Of a DNA stretch of 64,000 nt, positions 8,304 to 17,347 are shown in pieces. Below the pieces are notes generated by a model that worked only from the letters and a program-made list of their open reading frames with translations, did no database searches and was not told the origin of the DNA. This DNA comes from Pseudomonadota bacterium. Lineage in GTDB: Bacteria > Pseudomonadota > Alphaproteobacteria > Acetobacterales > Acetobacteraceae. Position numbers and translations under genes: made by a program. The stretch is from assembly GCA_021780935.1 (NCBI GenBank), contig JAJXXT010000078.1, positions 1 through 64,000 on the forward strand, given 5' to 3'. Numbering within the stretch: position 1 is the first letter of the stretch; the number at the start of each line of letters is the position of its first letter.

Positions 8304-10532
8304 ATGCCGAGGCAAGCGACCGTTTCGCGCCACCTGGGACTTAAGCGGCGCGTATCGCTGGGGCTTGCGGCGCTGCTGGGCGTGCTGCTGCCGCTGGCCG
8401 GCGTGCCCGGCATCGCCATGGCGCAGGGTGAATCGAACGGCCCCGCCGCCGCCACCAATCCGCCGACGATCGCCGGGCAGTTGACGCGGGTGAGCGGGAC
8501 CGTCTCGTTCCACACCGCCAGTGAATCGACCTGGCAGCCGGCGGACCCAAACTATCCCATCACCTCAGGCAACGCGCTGTGGACCCAGCCGGGTGCCGGC
8601 GCCTCGGTGGTGTTCGCCGGCAACCGGATCGCGATGGATCAGGGCACGGAGCTGGACATCGGCACGCTGGACCAGCACCGGCTCGTGGTGACGGTGCCGC
8701 AGGGGACGATCTTCCTGCACATGCGCGGCATGCAGTCGGGCGACGAGGTTTCGGTCGCCACACCGCGCGGCAACGTCACCATCGGCCAGGATGGTGTCTA
8801 TGAGATCGCGGCCGGCGACCAGGCGACGCCGACGCGCGTGACGGTGCTGCAGGGTGCGGCACAGCTTTATGGCACCGGCGTTTCCGCCGTCGTGCAGCAG
8901 GGACAGACCGCCACCATCACCGGCGACAGCCAGTTCGCCGCCGCCGTGGGGCCGGCGCAGCAGGACCCGTTCCTTACCGCGCAGATCGCCGCCGAGACGC
9001 CGCCGCCACCGCCCGCCGGGGTCGCACCGCCGCCGGTGGTGGCCCAGATGACCGGTGGCGACGAGCTGGCCGATACCGGCACCTGGCAGAACACGCCGCA
9101 ATATGGTGCGGTCTGGTATCCGCCGGTCGCGTCCTCCTGGGTGCCGTACCGGGAAGGGCATTGGGCCTGGGTGGCGCCGTGGGGCTGGACCTGGGTGGAT
9201 GACGCGCCGTGGGGGTTCGCGCCGTTCCATTACGGGCGCTGGCTGGTCGTCGGCGGGCGCTGGGGCTGGGTGCCGGTGGTGCCGGGCGCGCCGGTGCTGG
9301 TCGCACCGCCGATCTACGCGCCGGCGCTGGTCGCCTTCTTCGGCATCGGCGGCGTGGGTGTTTCGATCGGCATCGGGCAGCCGGTGGGCTGGGTGCCTCT
9401 CGCGCCGTTCGAGCCGTATCACCCGTGGTATCACGCAAGCCCGCGCTACATCCGCGAGGTCAACATCGTGAACGTGCGCAACATCAACCGGATCAACGTC
9501 ACCAACGTCTACAACACGACGACGGTCAACCGGTTCGTCAACCATAACGCGGTGACGGTGGTGCCGGGGCGTGTGATGGTCGGCTCGCGACAGGTGGGGC
9601 GCAACCTTCAGCATGTGCCGCCGGCGCAATTCGCGGCGGCGCGACCGCTGATCGCCTCGCCGATGCGCCCGACGCCGGCGACGATGGGGCTTTCACCGAG
9701 CGAGGCGAGGCGGTTCGGCATGGCGCCGGTGCCGCCCCAGCGCGTGGCACCCGGGCCGATGGTGCGCCCGATACCGGTGGGTGCGCCGGTGCCGCTGCGC
9801 CCGCGCGGTGGCGCGCCGGTGCTGCATCCGCTGATCACCAGGCCGCCGACCAATGGGCCAGTGACCAACGGGCCGCATGGCGGGCCCGGCGCGCCGCCGG
9901 CCCGAGCGTTCCCGGCCGCGCAGCATCCACCGATGCCGCTGCCCCCGCACGCTCCGGGCCAGCCGGTGGCCGGTGCGCCGGCACGCGGACCGCAGGTGCC
10001 GCACCCGCCGGCATCCAACGCGCCGATACCGCAGCGTCCGGCACCGCAGCGTCCGGCACCGCAAACGGGCGCGCAACGGACGCTTGCGCCCGCGCAGGTG
10101 CCGCATCCGGGTGCTCCGGGCCCGGCCATAGCGCCGCATCCGCAGGGAGCTCTGCCGTCGCTGCGGCCGGTGGCGCCACAGCCTCACGCCCAGCCGCAGG
10201 TCCGCCCGCAGCCGCAGCCGCAGTATCATCCGCAGCCTCAGCCGCAGGTCCGCCCGCAGCCGCAGCCGCAGTATCATCCGCAGCCTCAGCCGCAGGTCCG
10301 CCCGCAGCCGCAGCCGCAGTATCATCCGCAGCCTCAGCCGCAGGTCCGCCCGCAGCCGCAGCTGCAATATCATCCGCAGCCACAGCCGCAGTACCACCCG
10401 CAGCCTCAGCCGCAGTATCACCCGCAGCCGCAGCCCCGGCCGCAAGTGTACCACCCGCCGCCACCGCCGCGCCCGGCCCCCGCGCCGCGCCCTGCGCCGC
10501 ATGCCTGCCCGGCAGGGCATCCCGGATGCTGA
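8304..10532 (+). CDS. FecR-domain, Trp-repeat (DUF6600-like) secreted protein with Pro/Gln tail
   Basis: The 742-residue protein starts at an ATG seven bases after GGAGGA. A signal peptide probably ends at AMA-Q (residue 40). Residues about 60-195 resemble a FecR domain (ITSGNALWTQPGAGASVVF, then beta-rich segments ending VVQQGQTATI). Residues about 265-320 carry the Trp repeats typical of DUF6600/WXXGXW-type proteins (SSWVPYREGHWAWVAPWGWT, DDAPWGFAPFHYGRW). The C-terminal half is Pro-rich and ends in 16-residue repeats of the VRPQPQPQYHPQPQPQ type encoded by 48-base tandem copies. The FecR-like part suggests a periplasmic sensing or carbohydrate-binding fold, but no partner sigma factor or receptor gene is adjacent, so classical FecR signalling is not supported. 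The Pro/Gln tail could span or bind the cell wall. Product name is confident at domain level only. Confidence 0.85.
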   Translation: MPRQATVSRHLGLKRRVSLGLAALLGVLLPLAGVPGIAMAQGESNGPAAATNPPTIAGQLTRVSGTVSFHTASESTWQPADPNYPITSGNALWTQPGAGASVVFAGNRIAMDQGTELDIGTLDQHRLVVTVPQGTIFLHMRGMQSGDEVSVATPRGNVTIGQDGVYEIAAGDQATPTRVTVLQGAAQLYGTGVSAVVQQGQTATITGDSQFAAAVGPAQQDPFLTAQIAAETPPPPPAGVAPPPVVAQMTGGDELADTGTWQNTPQYGAVWYPPVASSWVPYREGHWAWVAPWGWTWVDDAPWGFAPFHYGRWLVVGGRWGWVPVVPGAPVLVAPPIYAPALVAFFGIGGVGVSIGIGQPVGWVPLAPFEPYHPWYHASPRYIREVNIVNVRNINRINVTNVYNTTTVNRFVNHNAVTVVPGRVMVGSRQVGRNLQHVPPAQFAAARPLIASPMRPTPATMGLSPSEARRFGMAPVPPQRVAPGPMVRPIPVGAPVPLRPRGGAPVLHPLITRPPTNGPVTNGPHGGPGAPPARAFPAAQHPPMPLPPHAPGQPVAGAPARGPQVPHPPASNAPIPQRPAPQRPAPQTGAQRTLAPAQVPHPGAPGPAIAPHPQGALPSLRPVAPQPHAQPQVRPQPQPQYHPQPQPQVRPQPQPQYHPQPQPQVRPQPQPQYHPQPQPQVRPQPQLQYHPQPQPQYHPQPQPQYHPQPQPRPQVYHPPPPPRPAPAPRPAPHACPAGHPGC
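10200..10439 (+). repeat. 48-base tandem repeats (four copies) plus two 24-base copies
   Basis: Four consecutive 48-base units start at 10200, 10248, 10296 and 10344. The first three are essentially identical and the fourth carries a few substitutions. Two 24-base partial units follow at 10392 and 10416. They lie in frame in the FecR/DUF6600-like gene and encode VRPQPQPQ/YHPQPQPQ. Because 48 is a multiple of three, copy-number change would alter tail length without breaking the frame. Confidence 0.92.
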
Positions 10533-10613
10533 TCGCGTCCTCGCTCTGGCGGCAGCGGCTCACCCTGTGGCTGCCGGCGGGCGGGCCCACACCGGGCGCG
10601 TCGTCGCCAGGCT

Positions 10614-10632
10614 CGCTCGCGGCGCGCGAGCG
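10614..10632. terminator. Short perfect hairpin between convergent genes
   Basis: CGCTCGCG and CGCGAGCG form an 8-base-pair stem with a 3-base loop. It sits between the ends of the FecR/DUF6600-like gene (plus) and the chromate transporter (minus), where a bidirectional terminator would be expected. No T-run follows on either strand, so intrinsic termination is not assured. Confidence 0.3.
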
Positions 10633-10660
10633 CCCGCCGCTGGCGGTGTCTGCACGATGG

Positions 10661-11185
10661 CTAGATGATCCCGATGGCGCCGAGCACGGCGGCTGCGGCG
10701 AGCAGCCAGAGCGGGTTGAGCCGTGTCGTGGTCGCAACGACAGCAACGGCCAGGGTGCAGAGGATATCGGCGACCGAGCGTGACGTCGCCTCACTCAGCA
10801 TGATCGCGGCAGCCATGATCAGGCCGACCGTCACCGGCGAGATGCCGGCCTGCACCCGCTTGCGCCAGGCACGGTCGCGAAAGCGGGTCCACAGCCCGCC
10901 CACCGCGTAGCTGAGGATCGACGAGGGGACGATCAGCCCCAGCGTCGCGACGATCGCGCCCGCGCCGCCGGCGACGCGCCAGCCGATCAGGGTGGCGACG
11001 AGCATGTTCGGGCCCGGCGAGGCCTGGGCGAGGGCGAACAAGGCCGCGAAATCCCCGCCGCTCATCCAGCGGTGCACCTCGACCACCTGGCGCTGCATCT
11101 CCGGCAGCACCGTGTTGCCGCCGCCCACCGCAAGAAGGGAAAGCTCGCCGAAGATGCCGGCGAGGGCCAGCAGGCTGTGGATCAT
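10661..11185 (-). CDS. chrA: Chromate transporter, C-terminal half protein (short-chain CHR)
   Basis: A 174-residue membrane protein with the CHR-domain signature VGGGNTVLPEMQRQVVE near its start, followed by LAQASPGPN, which is the conserved motif of ChrA-type transporters. About five hydrophobic segments follow. Its ATG overlaps the stop of the first half gene as ATGA, so the two are translationally coupled. Short CHR proteins occur as adjacent pairs that work together, in contrast to the fused long ChrA. They export chromate and perhaps related oxyanions across the inner membrane. Because the partner gene carries a frameshift, this half may be non-functional alone. Confidence 0.82.
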   Translation of the reverse strand: MIHSLLALAGIFGELSLLAVGGGNTVLPEMQRQVVEVHRWMSGGDFAALFALAQASPGPNMLVATLIGWRVAGGAGAIVATLGLIVPSSILSYAVGGLWTRFRDRAWRKRVQAGISPVTVGLIMAAAIMLSEATSRSVADILCTLAVAVVATTTRLNPLWLLAAAAVLGAIGII

Positions 11186-11758
11186 CGCGGCCGCGCCAGC
11201 AGCAGGCCGAGCGGCACGGTGATGACCATGGTCAGCAGCAGCGAGAGATGGGCAAGCGCGAACCCCGCGCAGGCGAGAACGGCGACGGGGATGGCGCGCG
11301 GGTCGCGCAGCATCGGGCGGGTGATCTTGACGGCCATCGAGAGGATCAGGCCCGAGGCCGCGGCCGCGACGGCCGCGATCGTGCGCGCCACGGCCGGGTC
11401 GTGCTGAAAACGGCCATAGGCGGCGCCGAGGATACTGACGATGACCAGTGGCGCCGAAAGCAGGCCGGCAACGGCCGCCAGCGAACCCCGCAGACCGCGG
11501 AAGCGCGAGCCCAGCACCACCGAGAGATTGATGATGTTGGGGCCGGGCAGGAACTGGCAGAGCGCCAGCATGTCGGTGAACTCCGCGCCCGTGAGCCAGC
11601 CCCCGCTCCACGATCATGCGTCGTGCCCAGGGCAGAACGCCGCCGAAGCCCGAAATGCCGATCGAAAAGAACCCGGCGAAAAGCTCGCCGCAGCTTGGGC
11701 GCGGCGCCCGTTCCGTTTCCGGCGCCGTGATCCGGGCGGGATCGCGATCGTTGGGCAT
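11182..11758 (-). pseudogene. chrA: Chromate transporter, N-terminal half protein, frameshifted
   Basis: From ATG 11758 the frame reads a short leader and then GELFAGFFSIGISGFGGVLPWARRMIVERG, stated here in two parts: GELFAGFFSIGISGFGG and VLPWARRMIVERG. It then breaks. The continuation expected of the family (WLTGAEFTDMLALCQFLPGPN, i.e. WLTGAEFTD then MLALCQFLPGPN) is in another frame and runs to the stop at 11182. A single extra base in the run of five C at 11600-11604 (five G on the coding strand) explains the shift exactly: removing one G restores a 191-residue short CHR protein. It could be a true inactivation, a slippage site or a sequencing error. It is the first gene of the coupled chrA pair and follows the MFS gene. 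Confidence 0.8.
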
Positions 11759-11816
11759 ACGAAATACCTTGGAAGAGGGGGGCCTCGGGAGATGTGGGCC
11801 TCGGACGATACGGTCC

Positions 11817-13205
11817 TCAGAAGATGCGGGCGATACTGGCGACGCTGGAGACGATGCAGAACGCGACGCTGACCAGCAGCACCGGGCGGGTGCCGGCGTG
11901 CGGGAACAGACCATAGATCAGCGCCACGGTGACGGCACCGAGGGTCTGGCCGAGCAGGCGCGTGGTGGACTGCATGCCCGACGCGCCGCCTGAGCGGGAC
12001 GGGGGTGCGGCAGCGATCATGGTGCGGTTGTTGGGCGAGTTGAACATGCCGAAGCCAATGCCGCACAGCGCCATCCGCCAGGTCAGATTGGCGACCGAAA
12101 CATGGGCCGGCATAACGGCAAGCGCGAGCAGGCCGAGTGCCAGCAGCGCCTCGCCGATCGCACCCATCTTGGCGGCCGACATCCGATCCGACAGGCGCCC
12201 GGCGATCGGCGCCACGATGGCGACCGCGAGCGGCCATGGTGTCATCAGAAACCCGGTTTCCACCTGGCTGCGGCCAAGCGGGCCCTGAAAGAAGAAAGGC
12301 AGGGAGACGAGTGCTGCGGTCTGCCCGGCGAAGGAGAACAGGCTGGCGACCACCGACATGCGAAACACCGGCAGCGCCAGCAGATCGATCGGCAGCAGCG
12401 GCGAGGCCTGGCCGAGCTGGCGGCGGGCCAGCGCCCAGCCGCTCACCGCCATGACGGCGAAGGCGCCAAGCACGGCGACGATGCCCTGGTTATGACCCAG
12501 CGCGCCGATGCCGATGATGAGCAGGCCGAAGGTGAGCGCGCTGAGAATGGCGCTGATCACGTCGAAGCGGTGCTTGTTGCGCGGGCATTGTGGCAGGGAT
12601 CGGCGCGCAACCAGCACCGCTGCGATGCCGATCGGCACATTGACGGCGAACAGCGCCGGCCAGTTCGCCACCGAGAGAATGGCGGAGGCGATGGTGGGGC
12701 CGAGGGCCGAGGCGATCGAGGCGACGGTGGCGTTAATGCCAACGCCGGCGCCAAGCAGGCGGCGGGGATAGATGAAGCGCGTCACGGCCATGTTGACGCT
12801 CATGATACCCGCCGCACCCAGGCCCTGGACGATGCGTGCGATGGTCAGCGTGGTCAGTGAACTCGATGCCGCGCAGCCCAGGGATGCGAGGGTGAAGGCG
12901 GCGAGACCGGCCTTGTAGACGCGCTCGTAGCCGATGATCTCGCCCAGTGCGGCAAGCGGCAGCAGCGTGACGGTGACGGCCAGCTGATAGGCGTTGACCA
13001 CCCAGATGGAATCCGACGGCGAGACGCCGAGATCATGCGCGATGGTGGGTAGCGCCACATTGGCGATGGAGCTGTCCAGCACCGCCATGCAGAGGCCGAG
13101 GCCGATCGTGGTGATCGCCCAATAGCGGCGGGGGACGGGCTGGCCGTCGGCGAGGGCGGGGTCGAAATCCATCGTCGGCCGAATGACCGCGTCGATTTCA
13201 GCCAT
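11817..13205 (-). CDS. MFS transporter of the DHA2 (drug:proton antiporter) type
   Basis: A 462-residue inner-membrane transporter. Motif A-like and motif C-like stretches typical of the DHA2 exporter family are visible: LDSSIANVALPTIAHDLG in the first segment, WVVNAYQLAVTVTLLPLAAL, and RIVQGLGAAGIMSVNMAV. Hydrophobic segments continue to the C-terminus, and the count seems closer to 14 than 12. It probably exports a hydrophobic or toxic compound using the proton gradient; the substrate cannot be read from sequence. The ATG at 13205 overlaps the end of zwf by eight bases. An in-frame ATG at 13235 would add ten residues but has no better ribosome binding site. It lies in a minus-strand run from sdaA to chrA. 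Confidence 0.88.
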   Translation of the reverse strand: MAEIDAVIRPTMDFDPALADGQPVPRRYWAITTIGLGLCMAVLDSSIANVALPTIAHDLGVSPSDSIWVVNAYQLAVTVTLLPLAALGEIIGYERVYKAGLAAFTLASLGCAASSSLTTLTIARIVQGLGAAGIMSVNMAVTRFIYPRRLLGAGVGINATVASIASALGPTIASAILSVANWPALFAVNVPIGIAAVLVARRSLPQCPRNKHRFDVISAILSALTFGLLIIGIGALGHNQGIVAVLGAFAVMAVSGWALARRQLGQASPLLPIDLLALPVFRMSVVASLFSFAGQTAALVSLPFFFQGPLGRSQVETGFLMTPWPLAVAIVAPIAGRLSDRMSAAKMGAIGEALLALGLLALAVMPAHVSVANLTWRMALCGIGFGMFNSPNNRTMIAAAPPSRSGGASGMQSTTRLLGQTLGAVTVALIYGLFPHAGTRPVLLVSVAFCIVSSVASIARIF

Positions 13206-14679
13206 CGGTGGCGGCCGGGGTTTCCGTTCCGTCATCGAACCAGGTGCGGCCGCTGCGCTCGATCAGCGCCACGGAGGCGGCCGGGCCCCAGGTGCCGGCG
13301 GTGTAGGGGCGCGGTGCCTCGCCCGAGGCATCCCAGCCGGCGAGGATCGGGTCGACCCAGTGCCAGGCAGCCTCCACCTCGTCGCGGCGCATGAATAGCG
13401 TCTGGTTGCCGCGCACCACATCCATCAGCAGCCGCTCATAGGCGTCGGGGTTGCGCACGCCGAAGGCGCGGTCGAACGACATGTTGAGCGCCACCTGGCG
13501 CAGCCGCATGCCGCCCGGCCCGGGGTCCTTGATCATCAGCCAGAGGTCGATGCTCTCGTCGGGTTGCAGGCGGATGGCGAGCCGGTTCGGGCGTACCGGG
13601 CCCGCGGCGGTGCCGAAGGCGTTGTGTGGCACCGGGCGGAAGGCGACGACGATTTCGGACAGGCGCTGCGGCAGGCGCTTGCCGGTGCGCAGGAAGAACG
13701 GCACCCCGGCCCAGCGCCAGTTGGCGATCTCTGCGTGGATCGCAACGAAGGTCTCGGTGCGGGTCTCGCCGCCGACCTCCTCGCGATAGCCGGGAACCGG
13801 GCCACCGTCGCCCGCGCCGGCGCGGTACTGGCCGCGCACACTGCGCTCCGCCACACCGGCCGCGTCGAGCGGCACGAGGGCCTTCAGCACCTTGAGCTTC
13901 TCGTCGCGTACCGCGTCCGCGTCGAGCGAGGTCGGCGGCTCCATGGCGGTGAGGCAGAGCAGCTGAAGCATGTGGTTCTGCACCATGTCGCGCAGCGCGC
14001 CGGCATGGTCGTAGTAGCCGGCGCGACCCTCGACGCCGAGCGTCTCCGAGACCGTGATCTGCACGTGGTCGATATGGGCGGAGTTCCAAACCGGCTCCAG
14101 CAGTGCGTTGGCGAAGCGCAGTGCCATCAGGTTCTGGACCGTTTCCTTACCGAGATAATGATCGATCCTGTAGATGGCGCTTTCGGGAAACACCGAGCCG
14201 ATCGCGGCGTTAACCGCCATCGCGGAATCGAGATCGCGACCGATGGGTTTTTCCACGACGACACGGGCATTCGCGGCGAGGCCGTGGCGGGCGATGCCCT
14301 GGCAGAGCGGCGCGAACAGCTCGGGGCCGGTCGCGAGGTAGAAGACGCGGATCGCCTTGCTCTGACCCAGGAGCGTTGCGAGATCGGACCAGCCTGCCTC
14401 GCCGGTGGCGTCGAGGTGGACATAGGCGAGGCGTGCCAGGAAGCGGGCGGATTCCTCCGGCGTCGGACGGGCCTGGGCGATCGCTTCCTGGGCGTCGGTG
14501 CGGAAGGCGGCCACGTCGATGGCGCGGCGGGCGGCACCGATGATGCGCGCCTCCGGCGGGATCTGGCCGGCGCGATCGCGCTCGAACAGCGCCGGCAGCA
14601 GCTTGCGCCGCGCGAGGTCGCCGGTGGCGCCGATGATGACGAGGTCGAAGGGCTGGACGACGATGGTGCGGGATGCCAT
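13198..14679 (-). CDS. zwf: Glucose-6-phosphate 1-dehydrogenase
   Basis: The 493-residue protein has the usual length of bacterial Zwf. The N-terminal nucleotide loop is GATGDLARRK, and the substrate-binding and catalytic signature is RIDHYLGKE. A second conserved stretch is DHAGALRDMVQNHMLQ. It oxidises glucose 6-phosphate to 6-phosphogluconolactone with NADP+ or NAD+ in the cytosol, feeding the pentose phosphate and Entner-Doudoroff routes. The start ATG is preceded by a GAGG site 26 bases after the end of sdaA, so the two may be cotranscribed. No pgl or edd is adjacent. Confidence 0.97.
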   Translation of the reverse strand: MASRTIVVQPFDLVIIGATGDLARRKLLPALFERDRAGQIPPEARIIGAARRAIDVAAFRTDAQEAIAQARPTPEESARFLARLAYVHLDATGEAGWSDLATLLGQSKAIRVFYLATGPELFAPLCQGIARHGLAANARVVVEKPIGRDLDSAMAVNAAIGSVFPESAIYRIDHYLGKETVQNLMALRFANALLEPVWNSAHIDHVQITVSETLGVEGRAGYYDHAGALRDMVQNHMLQLLCLTAMEPPTSLDADAVRDEKLKVLKALVPLDAAGVAERSVRGQYRAGAGDGGPVPGYREEVGGETRTETFVAIHAEIANWRWAGVPFFLRTGKRLPQRLSEIVVAFRPVPHNAFGTAAGPVRPNRLAIRLQPDESIDLWLMIKDPGPGGMRLRQVALNMSFDRAFGVRNPDAYERLLMDVVRGNQTLFMRRDEVEAAWHWVDPILAGWDASGEAPRPYTAGTWGPAASVALIERSGRTWFDDGTETPAATDG

Positions 14680-14705
14680 GGGGCCTCGTTACGGATAGCG
14701 AATGA

Positions 14706-16097
14706 TCAGCACTCCGTCACGTGGACGGCGAGGCCGCCGCGCGCGGTTTCCTTGTATTCGGCCCGCATGTCGAGCCCGGTCTGGCGCATCGTGGCGATGG
14801 CGGCGTCGAGACTGACCTTGTGCGTGCCATCGCCGGCCAGCGCCAGCGAGGCAGCGGCGATGGCCTTCACCGCGCCCATGGCATTGCGCTCGATGCACGG
14901 GATCTGGACCAGCCCGCCGATCGGGTCGCAGGTCATCCCGAGATGGTGCTCAAGCCCGATCTCGGCGGCGTTCTCCACCTGCGCCGGCGTGCCGCCGAGA
15001 ACCTGCGCCAGCCCGGCCGCGGCCATGGCACAGGCGACGCCGACCTCGCCCTGGCAGCCGACCTCGGCGCCGGAGATTGAGGCGTTGCGCTTGGCGATGG
15101 CGCCGATCGCGGCGGCGGCGAGCAGGAAATCATCGGCGGGCGCGGCTTCGTCCTCGGCATAGAAGCGCCGCCAGGTCCGTAGTGTCGCCGGGATGACGCC
15201 GGCGGCACCGTTGGTCGGCGCGGTGACGACGCGCCCGCCCGCCGCGTTCTCCTCGTTCACGGCGATCGCCCAAAGACTCGCGTGGTCGGCCATCTCGTTG
15301 GGGCGGCGGACATTCCGCCGCCTGGCGTCCTCGACCCGCGCGGCCAGCATCGGCGCGCGGCGGCGCACGTTGAGGCCGCCCGGCAGATCGCCCGCACCCG
15401 CGAGGCCGGCATCGATGCAGTCCTCCATGGCGGCGGCGATCGCCGCGGCGTGGCCGCGCACCTCGCGCTCTGGCCGCAGCGCGGTCTCGTTGGCGAGCTG
15501 GAGCTGGGCGATGGAAAATCCGGTCCGCCGTGCCGCCTCCAGCAGCTCGGCGGCGTTGGCGAAGCCATGCGGCAGGGTGGTGGTCGCCGCCTCGGCCGCC
15601 GTCTCGCCGTCGCGCTCGATGAAGCCGCCACCGATGGAATACCAGCGTTCCTCCGCGAGCTTGCGTCCGGAGGCATCAAAGGCGGCGAAGCGCATCGCGT
15701 TGGGATGTCGACCGGGCCTGGTCTTGCGGTCCATCTCGATGGTGGTCGCAAATCGCATGCCAGCAGAGCGTGTGTCAGCAAACCGCGAGCCGGGACGCAA
15801 CACCGTACGGCCGGACTCTTCCCAGCGTGCGGGGGCCGTGCGGACGGCCTGCGGATCGGCCGTGGCCGGGTCCGCGCCGGCGAGCCCCGCCAGCAGTGCC
15901 GCGTGGGTGCCGTGGCCCTGGCCGGTCCAGGCCAGCGAGCCAAAGAGCGTCACCGCGACGCGGGCCGGCGGCGCGGCCAGGCCCGCGGCATCGAACTGGG
16001 CCATGAAGCGATCAGCGGCGCGCATCGGGCCGACCGTGTGCGAAGACGATGGACCGAGGCCAATGCGGAACAGGTCGAAAATGCCGATGAGTGTCAT
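14706..16097 (-). CDS. sdaA: L-serine ammonia-lyase (iron-sulfur L-serine dehydratase)
   Basis: This is a single-chain L-serine dehydratase of 463 residues. It starts with MTLIGIFDLFRIGLGPSSSH, where SSSHT is the conserved N-terminal motif of the beta domain. Cysteines expected for the [4Fe-4S] cluster appear in VGCQGEVGVACAM and MTCDPIGGLVQIPC. It deaminates L-serine to pyruvate and ammonia in the cytosol. The ATG at 16097 fits the family length; longer upstream starts would add an unconserved leader. It is divergent from the CoA-transferase gene at 16172 and heads a minus-strand run with zwf. Confidence 0.96.
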   Translation of the reverse strand: MTLIGIFDLFRIGLGPSSSHTVGPMRAADRFMAQFDAAGLAAPPARVAVTLFGSLAWTGQGHGTHAALLAGLAGADPATADPQAVRTAPARWEESGRTVLRPGSRFADTRSAGMRFATTIEMDRKTRPGRHPNAMRFAAFDASGRKLAEERWYSIGGGFIERDGETAAEAATTTLPHGFANAAELLEAARRTGFSIAQLQLANETALRPEREVRGHAAAIAAAMEDCIDAGLAGAGDLPGGLNVRRRAPMLAARVEDARRRNVRRPNEMADHASLWAIAVNEENAAGGRVVTAPTNGAAGVIPATLRTWRRFYAEDEAAPADDFLLAAAAIGAIAKRNASISGAEVGCQGEVGVACAMAAAGLAQVLGGTPAQVENAAEIGLEHHLGMTCDPIGGLVQIPCIERNAMGAVKAIAAASLALAGDGTHKVSLDAAIATMRQTGLDMRAEYKETARGGLAVHVTEC

Positions 16098-16171
16098 CGT
16101 CCACGCGAGGTTGGCGGCGGCCTTGTCGGAAGCCTGGGGCCGGCGCAGGTTGCGCGCGAGCATAGGGGGCG

Positions 16172-17347
16172 GTGCGTGGCGCCGCAAAACGCTTGGGTGA
16201 GTCGCGTTGCGGTGTGCTGGCGGGGCTGCGGGTGCTGGAGCTGGGGCAGGTGCTGGCCGGGCCGTTCGCCGGCGCGATCCTGGCCGATCTCGGCGCCGAC
16301 GTGATCAAGGTGGAACGGCCGGACGGCGGTGACGACGCACGGCGTATGGGCCAGGCATTCCGCCACGGCGACAGCCTGACCTTCCAGGTGATGAACCGCG
16401 GCAAGCGCTCGGCGGCGCTCGACCTCAGGAGCGAGGCCGGGCGCGCGGCGCTGGAGGCGCTGGTGGCGGGGGCCGACGTGTTCCTGCACAACCTCCGGCC
16501 CGGGGTCGCGGCCGCGATCGGGTGCGATGCCGAGAGTCTGACGGCGCGTTACCCCCGGCTGATCTACGGCGAAATCTCGGCGTTCGGCGCGGTGGGGCCG
16601 ATGGCCGCCTCGCCGGGCTACGAGCCGTTGATCCAGGCCTGGTCCGGCCTCTCCTCGCTGAATGGCGGCGAGGATGATCCGCCGATCCGCTCCGCCGCCT
16701 CGCTGTGCGATCAGGGCAGCGCGATGTGGCTGGTGATCGGCATTCTCTCGCTGCTGCGCCAGCGCGAGACGACGGGGCGCGGCGGCATCGTGCGCACCTC
16801 GCTGCTGGAAACGGCGCTGATGTGGGCGGGGCAGAAGGCCGATGCGCTGCTCGGCGAGGGCGCACTGCCGGAGCGTCATCGCTCGGGCCACCCCGCGCTG
16901 GTGCCCTACGAGGCGTTCGACACCGCGGATGGCGAGCTGCTGATCTGCGCCGGCAATGACCGGCTTTTTGCCCGCCTCGCCGACGTGCTCGGGCGCGGCG
17001 ACCTCGCACTCGACGCCCGTTTTGCCACCAACCGGGCGCGGCTGACCAACAAGGCTGCGCTGTTCGCCGAGATCGTGCCGGCGCTGGCGGCCAGGCCGCG
17101 CGCGCACTGGCTCGCGGAACTGACGCGCGCCGGCGTGCCGGTCTCGCCGATCCACACGCTGCCCGAGGCCCTGGCGCAGCCCCAGGTGGCGGCGCTGGCG
17201 ATGCAACAGGACGTGCCCGGCGAGGATTTTCGCCTCACCGCGCTGCCGATGACCATCAATGGCGGGCGGCCGAGGATTGCAGGGCGCGCGCCTTCGCTGG
17301 ATGCTGCGAACACACTGGAATGGATGGACAGACATGGCCGACCGTGA
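16172..17347 (+). CDS. Class III CoA-transferase (CaiB/BaiF family)
   Basis: The 391-residue protein carries the family N-terminus LAGLRVLELGQVLAGPFAG followed by LADLGADVIKVERP. The nucleophilic Asp is probably in SLCDQGSAMW, by position in the family. These enzymes move CoA between carboxylic acids; the donor and acceptor here are unknown. The GTG at 16172 lies only two bases after an AGGGGG run, so a start slightly downstream (GTG before LAGLRVL, near 16211) is possible. The gene overlaps the M20 amidohydrolase by 14 bases and probably forms one operon with it and the following transporter. A distant paralogue begins at 63320. Confidence 0.9.
   Translation: MRGAAKRLGESRCGVLAGLRVLELGQVLAGPFAGAILADLGADVIKVERPDGGDDARRMGQAFRHGDSLTFQVMNRGKRSAALDLRSEAGRAALEALVAGADVFLHNLRPGVAAAIGCDAESLTARYPRLIYGEISAFGAVGPMAASPGYEPLIQAWSGLSSLNGGEDDPPIRSAASLCDQGSAMWLVIGILSLLRQRETTGRGGIVRTSLLETALMWAGQKADALLGEGALPERHRSGHPALVPYEAFDTADGELLICAGNDRLFARLADVLGRGDLALDARFATNRARLTNKAALFAEIVPALAARPRAHWLAELTRAGVPVSPIHTLPEALAQPQVAALAMQQDVPGEDFRLTALPMTINGGRPRIAGRAPSLDAANTLEWMDRHGRP

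Noticed and set aside
10200..10439. A CRISPR-like array
   Set aside because: The units are directly adjacent without spacers and are in-frame coding repeats; no cas genes are present.
8304..10532. A FecR anti-sigma regulator of an iron uptake system
   Set aside because: No adjacent ECF sigma factor or TonB receptor, and the protein has a cleavable signal and a long Pro/Gln tail instead of the FecR inner-membrane layout.
10526..10783. An 85-codon plus-strand frame after the FecR-like gene
   Set aside because: It overlaps the chromate transporter gene on the other strand and looks like a shadow frame.
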